64,000 bases of DNA, taken from assembly GCF_020091405.1 (NCBI RefSeq), contig NZ_CP081903.1:6820501-6884500 (forward strand), read 5' to 3'. A program made the translations under genes and the position numbers. Below are positions 44,520 to 52,691 of the stretch, in pieces. The DNA comes from Bacteroides cellulosilyticus. GTDB taxonomy: Bacteria > Bacteroidota > Bacteroidia > Bacteroidales > Bacteroidaceae. Position 1 is the first letter of the stretch, and each line of letters starts with the position of its first letter. The notes under the pieces are model-generated. The model saw only the letters and a program-made list of their open reading frames with translations. It searched no databases and was not told the origin of the DNA.

Positions 44520-46214
44520 TTAGCATTCCAACAACATCTGGTTTACCGAACCACCCGGAGGTGTCATCGGCAATACATTGCCTTCTTCCATAACACAAGC
44601 TTCCAACAGGAACGGACCATCCGTAGCAATCATTTCCTCTATTGCACCTTTCAGTTCTTCACGCGTCATTACACGACGTGAAGGAATGTCGTAGGCAGAA
44701 GCTATCTTCATGTAATCCGGATTCAGCATCGGAGTGAACGAATAGCGACGATTGAAGAACATCGCTTGCCACTGGCGTACATTACCCAAGAAGTTGTTAT
44801 TCAGCAAGATCATCTTAACGGGAGCCTTCTGTTCCATAATGGTTCCCATCTCCTGAATGTTCATTTGCAGACCACCATCACCCATAAATACACATACAGT
44901 GCGGTCGGGACGTCCGAAAGTGGCACCGATTGCTGCGGGAAGTCCGAAGCCCATCGTACCCAATCCACCGGAAGTTACCATGCTACGTTCCTTACTATAC
45001 TTAAAGTAACGGGCAGACATCATCTGATTCTGACCAACGTCAGTAACCAATACAGCTTCATGATTCGTTGCCTCACTTACGGCACGGATCACTTCTCCCA
45101 TACTCAAAGATTTGCTTGCCGGATGCAATTCAGGACGGATCACCTTTTCTTCCTCTACTTTTTCGTAAGGTAAGAAGCTATCCAACCATTCCTGGTGAGT
45201 AGCAGGTTTCAGAAGTGCCGTAACGGCAGCAAGAGTTTCCTTACAGTCACCCAACACGGCAATATCTGTCTTCACATTCTTATCTATCTCAGCAGGGTCT
45301 ATATCGAAATGAATGATTTTCGCCTGTTTGGCATACGTATCCAGCTTTCCGGTTACACGGTCGTCAAAGCGCATACCTACGGCGATAAGTACATCGCACT
45401 TATTCGTATTGATGTTCGGTCCCAAGTTACCGTGCATCCCCAGCATACCTTTATTTAAAGGATGCGCGGTAGGCAAAGCAGAAAGTCCCAACAGCGTACA
45501 ACCGGCAGGCATTCCAGCTTTTTCAATGAAAGCGCGTAGTTCCTGTTGTGCGTCGCCTAACTCAACCCCCTGTCCCACCAATACCAACGGACGTTCAGCA
45601 CGATTGATCAGTTCAGCAGCCTGGCACACAGCCTCTTCATCCATTTCGGGAACAGGCTGGTAACTACGGATGTAATCCAACTTGGCAGGAGTATATTCAC
45701 TTTTCTCTACTTGTGCATTCTTGGCAAAGTCCAATACAACAGGACCGGGACGACCGCTTTTTGCAACATAGAAAGCGCGGGCTACAGCCCAAGGCACATC
45801 TTCGGCACTACGTATTTGATAGCTCCACTTCGTGATAGGCTGCGTAATACCTACCAGGTCAACTTCCTGGAAAGCATCCGTCCCAAGGAATCCCGTACCT
45901 ACCTGACCGGCAATTACTACCAAAGGGGTACTGTCTATCATAGCATCTGCGATACCCGTTATCGTATTCGTCGCTCCGGGACCACTCGTCACCAGGCAAA
46001 CACCTACTTCGCCTGATACGCGGGCAAAACCTTGTGCAGCATGAGTAGCACCCTGTTCGTGTCGAACCAAGATGTGATTCAATGTCTTCCGATGGTCGTA
46101 TAAAGCGTCAAATACCGGCATGATGGAGCCACCCGGATATCCGAAAATGGTCTTTACTCCCTGATGTTCCAAGGAACGCATCAATGCTTCAGCGCCTGTT
46201 ATTATATCTTTCAT
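44520..46214 (-). CDS. ilvB: Acetolactate synthase large subunit
   Basis: 564 residues. Thiamine-diphosphate enzyme: N-terminal FGYPGGSIMPVFDAL, the glutamate region GATHAAQGFARVSG, the FAD/central domain, and the ThDP motif GDGGLQMNIQEMGTIME with NNNFLG. Makes acetolactate from pyruvate, or acetohydroxybutyrate. Second gene of the operon after ilvD (45-bp gap). The small subunit gene follows after a 116-bp hairpin-containing spacer. Confidence 0.95.
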   Translation of the reverse strand: MKDIITGAEALMRSLEHQGVKTIFGYPGGSIMPVFDALYDHRKTLNHILVRHEQGATHAAQGFARVSGEVGVCLVTSGPGATNTITGIADAMIDSTPLVVIAGQVGTGFLGTDAFQEVDLVGITQPITKWSYQIRSAEDVPWAVARAFYVAKSGRPGPVVLDFAKNAQVEKSEYTPAKLDYIRSYQPVPEMDEEAVCQAAELINRAERPLVLVGQGVELGDAQQELRAFIEKAGMPAGCTLLGLSALPTAHPLNKGMLGMHGNLGPNINTNKCDVLIAVGMRFDDRVTGKLDTYAKQAKIIHFDIDPAEIDKNVKTDIAVLGDCKETLAAVTALLKPATHQEWLDSFLPYEKVEEEKVIRPELHPASKSLSMGEVIRAVSEATNHEAVLVTDVGQNQMMSARYFKYSKERSMVTSGGLGTMGFGLPAAIGATFGRPDRTVCVFMGDGGLQMNIQEMGTIMEQKAPVKMILLNNNFLGNVRQWQAMFFNRRYSFTPMLNPDYMKIASAYDIPSRRVMTREELKGAIEEMIATDGPFLLEACVMEEGNVLPMTPPGGSVNQMLLEC

Positions 46215-46259
46215 TCTATTAATGGATAATGGAATTCTATTTCATTTGTCAATTCTCGG

Positions 46260-48062
46260 TTAATCAATCAGTCTCACTGCACCCTTATCGGCAGAACTTA
46301 CCATGCTGGCATATGCCTTCAGGCTCTTTGAGACTTCGCGTTGACGGGTGACGGGAGTCATCGGGCGGGCTGCCAGTTCCTCATCCGTCAGTTTGACGTT
46401 GATAGCACGTCCGGGAATATCAATCTCGATGATGTCACCATCCTGAATCTTACCGATATTACCTCCGGCAGCCGCTTCGGGAGAAATATGTCCGATACTC
46501 AATCCTGACGTACCGCCACTGAAACGACCGTCCGTAATCAGTGCACATTCCTTGCCCAAATGGCGCGATTTGATATAAGAAGTCGGATAGAGCATTTCCT
46601 GCATACCGGGACCGCCTTTCGGACCTTCGTGTGTGATGACCACAACATCACCGCTAACCACTTTTCCGGCAAGGATACCATCGCAAGCAGCGTCTTGTGA
46701 ATCGAACACTTTAGCAGGACCCGTAAATTTCCAAATACTTTCATCCACACCTGCCGTTTTCACTACACAGCCATCCTGAGCGATATTACCTTTCAGTACT
46801 GCCAGACCACCGTCTTTGCTATAAGCATGTTCCAAATCGCGAATGCAACCTCCGGCACGGTCAGTATCCAATTCTTTATAATAGACATCTTGCGAACCCA
46901 ATACCAGATTGAACTTTCCGGCAGCAGCGCTCTTATATTTCTTCACAGCTTCTTCGCAAACATTGGGGCTGGTAACACCGTATTTGTCGATTACATCTGC
47001 CAGCGTCATACCGTCTACACGCTTTACGTTCGTATTGACTAATCCGCCTTTGGCAAGCTCGCTCATGATAGCGATGATGCCTCCGGCACGATTTACGTCT
47101 TGAATGTGATACTTCTGAGTATTCGGGGCAACCTTACACAGACAGGGAGTCTTACGTGACAGCATATCGATGTCATCCATACTGAAATCCGCCTCTGCCT
47201 CGTGTGCCACAGCCAGGAGGTGAAGCACTGTGTTGGTAGAACCACCCATCGCAATATCCAGCGTCATGGCATTCAGAAAAGCCTGACGGGTAGCGATGCT
47301 ACGGGGAAGCACACTGTCATCCCCATCTTCATAATATTTATAAGCATTTTCAACAATCAGTTTGGCAGCATCCTTGAACAGTTGCGTGCGATTGGCATGA
47401 GTAGCCACAATCGTACCATTACCCGGCAATGCCAGTCCGATAGCTTCGTTCAGACAGTTCATCGAGTTAGCGGTAAACATACCGGAACAACAACCACAAG
47501 AAGGACAAGCATGTTGTTCTATCTGAGTCACATCGGCATCACTTACACTTTCATCAGCCGACTTAATCATAGCATCGATCAAATCCAGATGCTGACCGTT
47601 CCATTCACCGGCTTCCATCGGTCCGCCTGAAACGAATACAGTAGGGATGTTAAGGCGCATTGCTGCCATCAACATACCCGGAGTAATCTTGTCGCAGTTA
47701 CTGATGCAAACCATCGCATCCGCCTTATGCGCATTCACCATATACTCTACGCTGTCGGCAATGATGTCACGTGAAGGAAGCGAATAAAGCATTCCATCGT
47801 GTCCCATCGCAATACCATCGTCAATGGCAATTGTGTTGAATTCGGCAGCAAAGCACCCCAGCTTCTCAATCTCAGCTTTCACCTGTTGTCCGATTTCGTG
47901 CAGATGCACATGTCCCGGGACAAACTGTGTAAATGAGTTGACAATTGCGATAATAGGTTTTCCTAATTGCTCTTTCTTCATGCCATTTGCCATCCACAAC
48001 GCACGAGCCCCTGCCATACGGCGACCTTGCGTGCTGAACGAACTGCGTAATTGGTGTTTCAT
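46260..48062 (-). CDS. ilvD: Dihydroxy-acid dehydratase
   Basis: 600 residues from the ATG at 48062 ([15 protein letters not shown]), preceded by a good ribosome site (AAGGAG); a TTG codon two triplets upstream is not the start. Iron-sulfur Cys at [10 protein letters not shown] and [38 protein letters not shown] near the C-terminus. Converts dihydroxy acids to the 2-keto acids of Ile and Val. First gene of the operon, immediately behind the attenuator, so attenuation controls ilvD, ilvB, ilvN, the thioesterase and ilvC together. Confidence 0.96.
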   Translation of the reverse strand: MKHQLRSSFSTQGRRMAGARALWMANGMKKEQLGKPIIAIVNSFTQFVPGHVHLHEIGQQVKAEIEKLGCFAAEFNTIAIDDGIAMGHDGMLYSLPSRDIIADSVEYMVNAHKADAMVCISNCDKITPGMLMAAMRLNIPTVFVSGGPMEAGEWNGQHLDLIDAMIKSADESVSDADVTQIEQHACPSCGCCSGMFTANSMNCLNEAIGLALPGNGTIVATHANRTQLFKDAAKLIVENAYKYYEDGDDSVLPRSIATRQAFLNAMTLDIAMGGSTNTVLHLLAVAHEAEADFSMDDIDMLSRKTPCLCKVAPNTQKYHIQDVNRAGGIIAIMSELAKGGLVNTNVKRVDGMTLADVIDKYGVTSPNVCEEAVKKYKSAAAGKFNLVLGSQDVYYKELDTDRAGGCIRDLEHAYSKDGGLAVLKGNIAQDGCVVKTAGVDESIWKFTGPAKVFDSQDAACDGILAGKVVSGDVVVITHEGPKGGPGMQEMLYPTSYIKSRHLGKECALITDGRFSGGTSGLSIGHISPEAAAGGNIGKIQDGDIIEIDIPGRAINVKLTDEELAARPMTPVTRQREVSKSLKAYASMVSSADKGAVRLID

Positions 48063-48082
48063 CTTCAAATCTCCTTTTAATT

Positions 48083-48115
48083 AAAAAGCCTTCCTCACAT
48101 ATGGTGAGAAAGGCT
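48083..48115 (-). terminator. ilv attenuator terminator hairpin
   Basis: On the minus strand: a 12-bp stem (48104-48115 with 48087-48098, one wobble), 5-nt loop, followed by five T (48083-48087) about 20 bp before the ilvD start. It terminates transcription when leader translation does not stall. Confidence 0.85.
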
Positions 48116-48162
48116 CCTAAATTGATATCTTAACGTACGAATACATACACAACCTTTCTCAC
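48104..48162 (-). promoter_or_regulatory. ilv attenuator antiterminator pair
   Basis: The ten bases GTGAGAAAGG just at and after the leader stop codon (48153-48162) are exactly complementary to CCTTTCTCAC at 48104-48113, which is also the upstream arm of the terminator. If a ribosome stalls in the leader peptide, this alternative pairing can form and block the terminator; a ribosome reaching the stop codon covers the first segment. Confidence 0.8.
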
Positions 48163-48233
48163 GCTCTTGATTCCAGGACCACGACGCGAATAATATGCAG
48201 GACTGCCAGGTTAATAGATGTATGTAAGTTCAT
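48159..48233 (-). CDS. ilv leader peptide (24 residues)
   Basis: Start at 48233, stop at 48159-48161. The 24-residue product contains SINLAVLHIIRVVVL: of 24 residues, 11 are Ile (3), Val (4) or Leu (4), with a run HIIRVVVL. It is followed at once by the antiterminator segment and the terminator, and then ilvD. This is the arrangement of a classical translation-controlled attenuator, sensing charged tRNAs for Ile, Leu and Val. The bases TACATACAT early in the leader can pair with the GTGTATGTAT after it, giving a 1:2 hairpin. It is too short to be annotated by size cut-offs. Confidence 0.85.
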   Translation of the reverse strand: MNLHTSINLAVLHIIRVVVLESRA

Positions 48234-48270
48234 AACTTTATTTACTTTACTGTTTTCGTTAATTGTGCTG

Positions 48271-48301
48271 CAAAGGTAAGGGCTTTTTTATAAACTCCAA
48301 A
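48271..48301 (-). promoter_or_regulatory. ilv operon promoter (-33 TTTG, -7 TACCTTTG)
   Basis: On the minus strand TTTG at 48298-48301 and TACCTTTG at 48271-48278 are separated by 19 bp, the expected spacing. The leader peptide starts 37 bp after the -7 element. Confidence 0.75.
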
Positions 48302-48492
48302 CAATTTGAAGAAAAAAATGAGATTATTATGATTAATCGTAAGAAAACCCCGCATTAAAATCTTATTTTATCACTTATTCAAGGTAAATCTGAGTAATTC
48401 GCTACCATGAACAGGAATTATTCAAGAAGGTTCGAAGCATTTAATAATCTGAAAATTACAAGAGCTTGCTCATTCGCCAACTAAATTATTCG

Positions 48493-48500
48493 TATCTTTG
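48493..48500 (+). promoter_or_regulatory. -7 promoter element (TATCTTTG) for slyD
   Basis: TAnnTTTG match 57 bp before the slyD start codon. No well-spaced -33 element. Confidence 0.55.
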
Positions 48501-48557
48501 TCCCTTCCAAAAAGAAAAAACAGGAATTACTAACTTAAAAACAGTAGGAATATATCA

Positions 48558-49151
48558 ATGGAAACAGTAGAAAACAAGTACATTACCGTAGCTTATAAAT
48601 TATACGCTATAGAAGATGGTGAAAAAGATTTCACCGAAGAAGCCACCGCAGAACACCCTTTCCAATTCATTTCCGGTCTGGGTCTGACTTTAGAGTCTTT
48701 CGAAGATCAGGTGAAAAGTCTGAAAGCAGGTGATAAGTTTGATTTCACCATCGCTTGCGCAGATGCTTACGGTGACTTTGACGAAGAACATGTAATCGAC
48801 CTTCCGAAGCAAATCTTTGAAGTAGATGGTAAGTTTGATAGCGAACGTATTGTAGCCGGTAACGTAGTGCCTTTAATGACCTCTGAAGGCCAACGTATCA
48901 ACGGAACCGTACAAGAAATTAAAGCAGACGTAGTGGTAATGGACATGAACCACCCCTTGGCAGGTTGCGACCTGAACTTTGTAGGTGAAGTAATAGAAAG
49001 CCGCCCGGCAACCAATGAAGAATTAGCTGAAATCGCTCGTATGATGAGCGGTGGTGGATGCAGTTGCGGTTGCGATAGCTGTGGTGACGATTGCGGCGAC
49101 GGATGCGGCGATCACGATCACCAGGGATGTGGATGCGGATGCAATCATTAA
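48558..49151 (+). CDS. slyD: FKBP-type peptidyl-prolyl isomerase, SlyD-like
   Basis: 197 residues. FKBP core in residues about 5-70 (VAYKLYAIEDG, HPFQFISGLGLTLESFEDQVKSLKAGDKFDF), insert-in-flap domain about 75-130 (VDGKFDSERIVAGNVVPL), and a C-terminal metal-binding tail of about 35 residues with many Cys and His (GGGCSCGCDSC to GCGCGCNH). SlyD binds nickel and other metals through such a tail and acts as folding factor in the cytosol. The tail's repeated Cys-Gly/Asp pattern is stronger than in E. coli and suggests tight metal binding. Monocistronic with its own promoter. Confidence 0.92.
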   Translation: METVENKYITVAYKLYAIEDGEKDFTEEATAEHPFQFISGLGLTLESFEDQVKSLKAGDKFDFTIACADAYGDFDEEHVIDLPKQIFEVDGKFDSERIVAGNVVPLMTSEGQRINGTVQEIKADVVVMDMNHPLAGCDLNFVGEVIESRPATNEELAEIARMMSGGGCSCGCDSCGDDCGDGCGDHDHQGCGCGCNH

Positions 49152-49152
49152 T

Positions 49153-49243
49153 ATAGTGATTAACGGTAAGTGATTAGTGATTAGCTGCTGCGCTATTATG
49201 CTGCACAGTTTCCAATCACTAATCACTCACCACTAATCACTAT
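49153..49243. repeat. 30-bp inverted repeat, loop with ATAGCGCAGC on the minus strand
   Basis: Arms 49153-49182 and 49214-49243, with three mismatches in 30. The arms are 7-nt periodic (GTGATTA). The 31-nt loop contains GCTGCGCTAT at 49186-49195, the reverse complement of ATAGCGCAGC. It lies between convergent slyD and UPF0597 genes, and the right arm overlaps the last bases of the latter. May act as bidirectional terminator. Confidence 0.85.
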
Positions 49244-50547
49244 TTCCCCGTCATTATCTCCAGCACCAATTTATCCGTCTCATTCATTCCCTTCGACCCT
49301 ATCTTGGTCAGATTACGGATACTCTGGTCCACATCCTCATCAATAATACCTTCTACAGAAGTTACACAACGGTTTTCCATAGCCATGATGGCAGAAAGAA
49401 CAGCGGTAGATACACCGGTGGTTACTTTCAACGCACAGCTGGGCTTCGCACCGTCACAAATCATACCCGTAAGGTTGGCTATCATATTCTGAACGGCATA
49501 AGCCACCTGATCGTAAGTTCCTCCCATCAACCAGGTAATACCGCAACTGGAACCCGTAGCAGCAACCACACAGCCGCATAAAGCAGACAAACGTCCCAAA
49601 CTTTGTTTAATGTAGATTACTGTCAGATGACTCAACATCAGAGCACGTATCAGCTCTTCTTCTGATTTATCATTCTCTTCAGCGAAGACGAGTACAGGCA
49701 AAGTGGCAGAGATACCTTGATTTCCACTACCGGAATTGCTCATTACCGGAATCATAGCTCCTGCCATACGAGCATCACAGGCACCTGATGTATAAGACAA
49801 AATATGCGAGAAGACACTATCTCCCATCACCTTATGTTCATAAGTACCACGCAACATCTTACCCAGACCATGGCCATAATTACCTTCAAAAGAACGTTCG
49901 GCAGCCGCCTTGTTCAAGCGGGCTGTTTCAAGAATAAAGCTGATCTCATCCAGCGGAGTATTCAGAGCAAAATCATAAACTTTACGTAAAGTCAGTTCCA
50001 AGCATTCTTCTTCTTTCTCACAGCTTGCCGTATGTTGTTTCTGAAATAGAACTTCTCCGTTACGTTCTATATATATAAAGGTGGTATGTCCTCCGGCAAT
50101 CACTGCTGTAGCTTTATCATCTCCGGCCTCACAGCACACTTCAATATACAATTTTTCTTCGATGTTCTCTTTCAACGAAATATGAATGCGCTTTTCCTCA
50201 ATGAAACGTTTCCCCTCTTCCACTACATCAGGTGTACTGTCTTTTAACACCTCCAACTGATATTCTGATTTTCCTATCAGCGCCCCCAATGCAATAGCAA
50301 TGGGTAAGCCAATCATTCCGGTACCCGGAATGCCCACTCCCATAGCGTTTTTCAGAATATTAGCACTTAGCAACACATTTATTCTTTCCGGCTTTGTCCC
50401 CAGTGTTTCTGTTGCTTTAGCTACGCACAATGCCACTGCAATGGGCTCTGTACACCCAATAGCCGGCACCACTTCCTGATGTATCAGGTCTATTATCCGT
50501 TTTCTCTCCGTTTCCGTTATCATTATTTCACTGATTTTAATGGACAC
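49240..50547 (-). CDS. UPF0597/CyuA-family protein, likely L-cysteine desulfidase
   Basis: 435 residues. VPAIGCTEPIAVALCVAKAT near residues 30-49 is the signature of the CyuA/CdsB (UPF0597) family, and GNQGISATLPV with SSCGITWLMGGTYDQV contains Cys that bind the 4Fe-4S cluster. Related enzymes degrade L-cysteine to pyruvate, sulfide and ammonia. A shorter start at 50523 (MITETER) is possible and would match the family better. Monocistronic; the divergent PCMD gene starts 109 bp away. The sulfide-releasing function is from the family, not proven here. Confidence 0.85.
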   Translation of the reverse strand: MSIKISEIMITETERKRIIDLIHQEVVPAIGCTEPIAVALCVAKATETLGTKPERINVLLSANILKNAMGVGIPGTGMIGLPIAIALGALIGKSEYQLEVLKDSTPDVVEEGKRFIEEKRIHISLKENIEEKLYIEVCCEAGDDKATAVIAGGHTTFIYIERNGEVLFQKQHTASCEKEEECLELTLRKVYDFALNTPLDEISFILETARLNKAAAERSFEGNYGHGLGKMLRGTYEHKVMGDSVFSHILSYTSGACDARMAGAMIPVMSNSGSGNQGISATLPVLVFAEENDKSEEELIRALMLSHLTVIYIKQSLGRLSALCGCVVAATGSSCGITWLMGGTYDQVAYAVQNMIANLTGMICDGAKPSCALKVTTGVSTAVLSAIMAMENRCVTSVEGIIDEDVDQSIRNLTKIGSKGMNETDKLVLEIMTGK

Positions 50548-50606
50548 AAATTTAGAAAAAATGTTTTTAATACGTGCGCAAAGTCTTCTATTTCAAAAAA
50601 GAAACT

Positions 50607-50614
50607 TAACTTTG
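50607..50614 (+). promoter_or_regulatory. -7 promoter element (TAACTTTG)
   Basis: TAnnTTTG match 41 bp before the ATG at 50656. Confidence 0.55.
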
Positions 50615-50655
50615 CGCCCGAGTTTTACATTATTAATAACCAAAAACTGAATTAA

Positions 50656-51798
50656 ATGAAGATTAAAACGCTAACCTCGTGTTTCTTTTTGGCATTTGCC
50701 ATATCTTCTTGTATACAAGACGAAGCGCTTAATTCTGAAGCGGCCATTGACGGTTGTACGGGTGCAGATGTGCAACTGGCAAATATTAATGCAAATGAAA
50801 AGATAGTTGATGTATATGTACATAGAGGTGCAGACCTAGCCAAACAAGAGTTGAAATTTACTCTACCGGAAGGTGCTACTATCAAACCTAATAATAGCAG
50901 AGACGGAGATACCGGAAACTTCTATAACTTTAGTGAAGCAGGCAATTCACGTTCATTTACCGTAACATCTGAAAATGGTGAATTCAAACCCACTTATACT
51001 ATAAATATTAAACCGACAGAATTACCAACAGTTTATCACTTTGAGGACTTGCTGGTTGCAGAAAATACTCCTTACCATATTCTTTATGAGTTCGCCCCAA
51101 GTACCTCACAGGGAATATCAAAGGTTCTACAGTGGTCCAGTGGAAATCCCGGCTTTGCATTAACAGGGATGGCGAAAAGCCCTACCGATTATCCTACAGT
51201 ACAAGTAGAAGGCGGATACAGTAAGAAATGTGTGAAGTTGGAAACTAAAGACACTGGCAGTTTTGGTGCAATGGTAAAAATGTATATTGCTGCGGGTAAT
51301 CTATTTATCGGTAATTTTGATGTAACCAAAGCATTGGCAGGACAAGAAGGTGCTCTCAAAGCAACCACCTTCGGTTTTCAATTCTATAAGCATCCTAAAA
51401 CACTGAAAGGGTATTACAAATACAAAGCCGGTCCTGTTTATACAGAAAACGGTCAGCCACAAAGCGGTTCGAAGGACAGATTCGACATCTATGCCATTAT
51501 GTACGAAGCTGACGACAATTCATTCATGCTGGATGGCACAAATGCCAAGACTTCCGATAAGCTTGTATATCTGGCACAAATAAAAGCCAATGAAGCACTG
51601 GAAACTGACCAATGGACTGAATTCAATTTACCGTTCGAGCCCCAAAACAACAAATCCATCGATGAACAAAAACTTCAAAATGGAAAATATAAACTTGGCA
51701 TTATATTCTCTTCAAGCGTAGAAGGTGACCACTTCAAAGGAGCAGTAGGCAGCACACTTTATATAGACGAAGTAGAATTAGTTTGTGAAGAGAACTAA
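50656..51798 (+). CDS. PCMD-domain surface lipoprotein
   Basis: 380 residues with lipobox Cys19 (SSC). Residues about 35-115 form a beta-sandwich of the DUF5018-like type; residues about 130-378 form the PCMD (putative carbohydrate metabolism) domain, with the ending LGIIFSSSVEGDHFKGAVGS then LYIDEVELV. That ending is nearly repeated in the lipoprotein at 52692. PCMD proteins are found at Bacteroidetes surfaces and are thought to bind glycans. Followed by a barrel protein after 8 bp, with which it probably forms a unit. Confidence 0.85.
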   Translation: MKIKTLTSCFFLAFAISSCIQDEALNSEAAIDGCTGADVQLANINANEKIVDVYVHRGADLAKQELKFTLPEGATIKPNNSRDGDTGNFYNFSEAGNSRSFTVTSENGEFKPTYTINIKPTELPTVYHFEDLLVAENTPYHILYEFAPSTSQGISKVLQWSSGNPGFALTGMAKSPTDYPTVQVEGGYSKKCVKLETKDTGSFGAMVKMYIAAGNLFIGNFDVTKALAGQEGALKATTFGFQFYKHPKTLKGYYKYKAGPVYTENGQPQSGSKDRFDIYAIMYEADDNSFMLDGTNAKTSDKLVYLAQIKANEALETDQWTEFNLPFEPQNNKSIDEQKLQNGKYKLGIIFSSSVEGDHFKGAVGSTLYIDEVELVCEEN

Positions 51799-51806
51799 AA
51801 ACGAAA

Positions 51807-52601
51807 ATGATTATGAAAAAATATAATATTATTTTTATAGCATTCCTGCTGGCAGTAGTAGGGAGCACATCTATAAAAGCGCAGGAAGATAGAACTAAAA
51901 GTATCACGCAATCCTACCTTCGCGGATGGGAATACTCTTTGAAGGCAGGATTCAGCATTGGTGGTACCGCTCCACTGCCCTTACCTAAAGAAATTCGAAA
52001 AATAGATAGCTATGTACCCAGCATGGCCATTTCGATTGAAGGAAATGCTACCAAATGGCTCGACGAGAAAAAATTATGGGGATTGACTCTAGGTTTGCGT
52101 CTGGAAACAAAGAACATGACAACAGAAGCTACCGTTAAAAACTATGGTATGAAGATTATCAATACCAATGGTGGTGAATTGGAAGGTTTGTGGACCGGAG
52201 GCGTAAAAACAAAAGTAAAGAATTCCTATCTTACTATCCCCGTCCTTGCTAACTATAAAGTCAGCAAACGTTGGAAACTCGTAGCCGGACCTTATTTTTC
52301 TTATTTACTGGAAGGTGATTTCTCTGGCCATGTTTATGAAGGTCACCTCCGTACTCCCGATGAAACAGGTTCACGTGTAGACTTCAGTGGAGAAAGCGTT
52401 GCAACCTACGATTTCTCCGATGATCTCCGCAAATTCCAATGGGGCATACAATTCGGTGGCGAATGGAAAGCTTTCAAGCATCTGAATGTTTATGCTGACC
52501 TAACTTGGGGTTTAAATGATATCTTTAAGAAAGACTTCAATACTATTAGTTTTGCCATGTATCCTATTTATCTGAATATAGGATTTGGGTATTCATTCTA
52601 A
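51807..52601 (+). CDS. Outer-membrane beta-barrel protein, PorT-like
   Basis: 264 residues; start at 51807, or at the in-frame ATG 51813, which gives a cleaner signal peptide (MKKYNIIFIAFLLAVVGSTS, cleaved after Ala). The mature part has alternating aromatic/Gly strands ending in FGYSF, as in small Bacteroidetes barrels of the outer-membrane-beta-barrel (PorT-like) family. It lies 8 bp after the PCMD lipoprotein gene. The pair is a plausible lipoprotein/barrel unit. It ends at a strong bidirectional hairpin. Confidence 0.75.
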   Translation: MIMKKYNIIFIAFLLAVVGSTSIKAQEDRTKSITQSYLRGWEYSLKAGFSIGGTAPLPLPKEIRKIDSYVPSMAISIEGNATKWLDEKKLWGLTLGLRLETKNMTTEATVKNYGMKIINTNGGELEGLWTGGVKTKVKNSYLTIPVLANYKVSKRWKLVAGPYFSYLLEGDFSGHVYEGHLRTPDETGSRVDFSGESVATYDFSDDLRKFQWGIQFGGEWKAFKHLNVYADLTWGLNDIFKKDFNTISFAMYPIYLNIGFGYSF

Positions 52602-52623
52602 CCTCCCTTAAAAGAGCTAAATC

Positions 52624-52682
52624 ATATCAGAATATAAAAAATCCGAAAGCTATAAACTTTCGGATTTTTTATATTCTGATAT
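52624..52682. terminator. Perfect 26-bp bidirectional terminator
   Basis: Arms 52624-52649 and 52657-52682 are exact reverse complements, 7-nt loop, with T-rich arms on both strands. Lies between convergent genes. Confidence 0.85.
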
Positions 52683-52691
52683 ATAGTTCTC

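Larger units (their letters stand above)
48234..48557. other. Gene-free 324-bp intergenic region
   Basis: Between the divergent ilv leader and slyD genes. It holds the ilv promoter (48271-48301) and the slyD -7 element (48493-48500). Otherwise AT-rich; no additional gene or repeat recognised. Confidence 0.6.
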
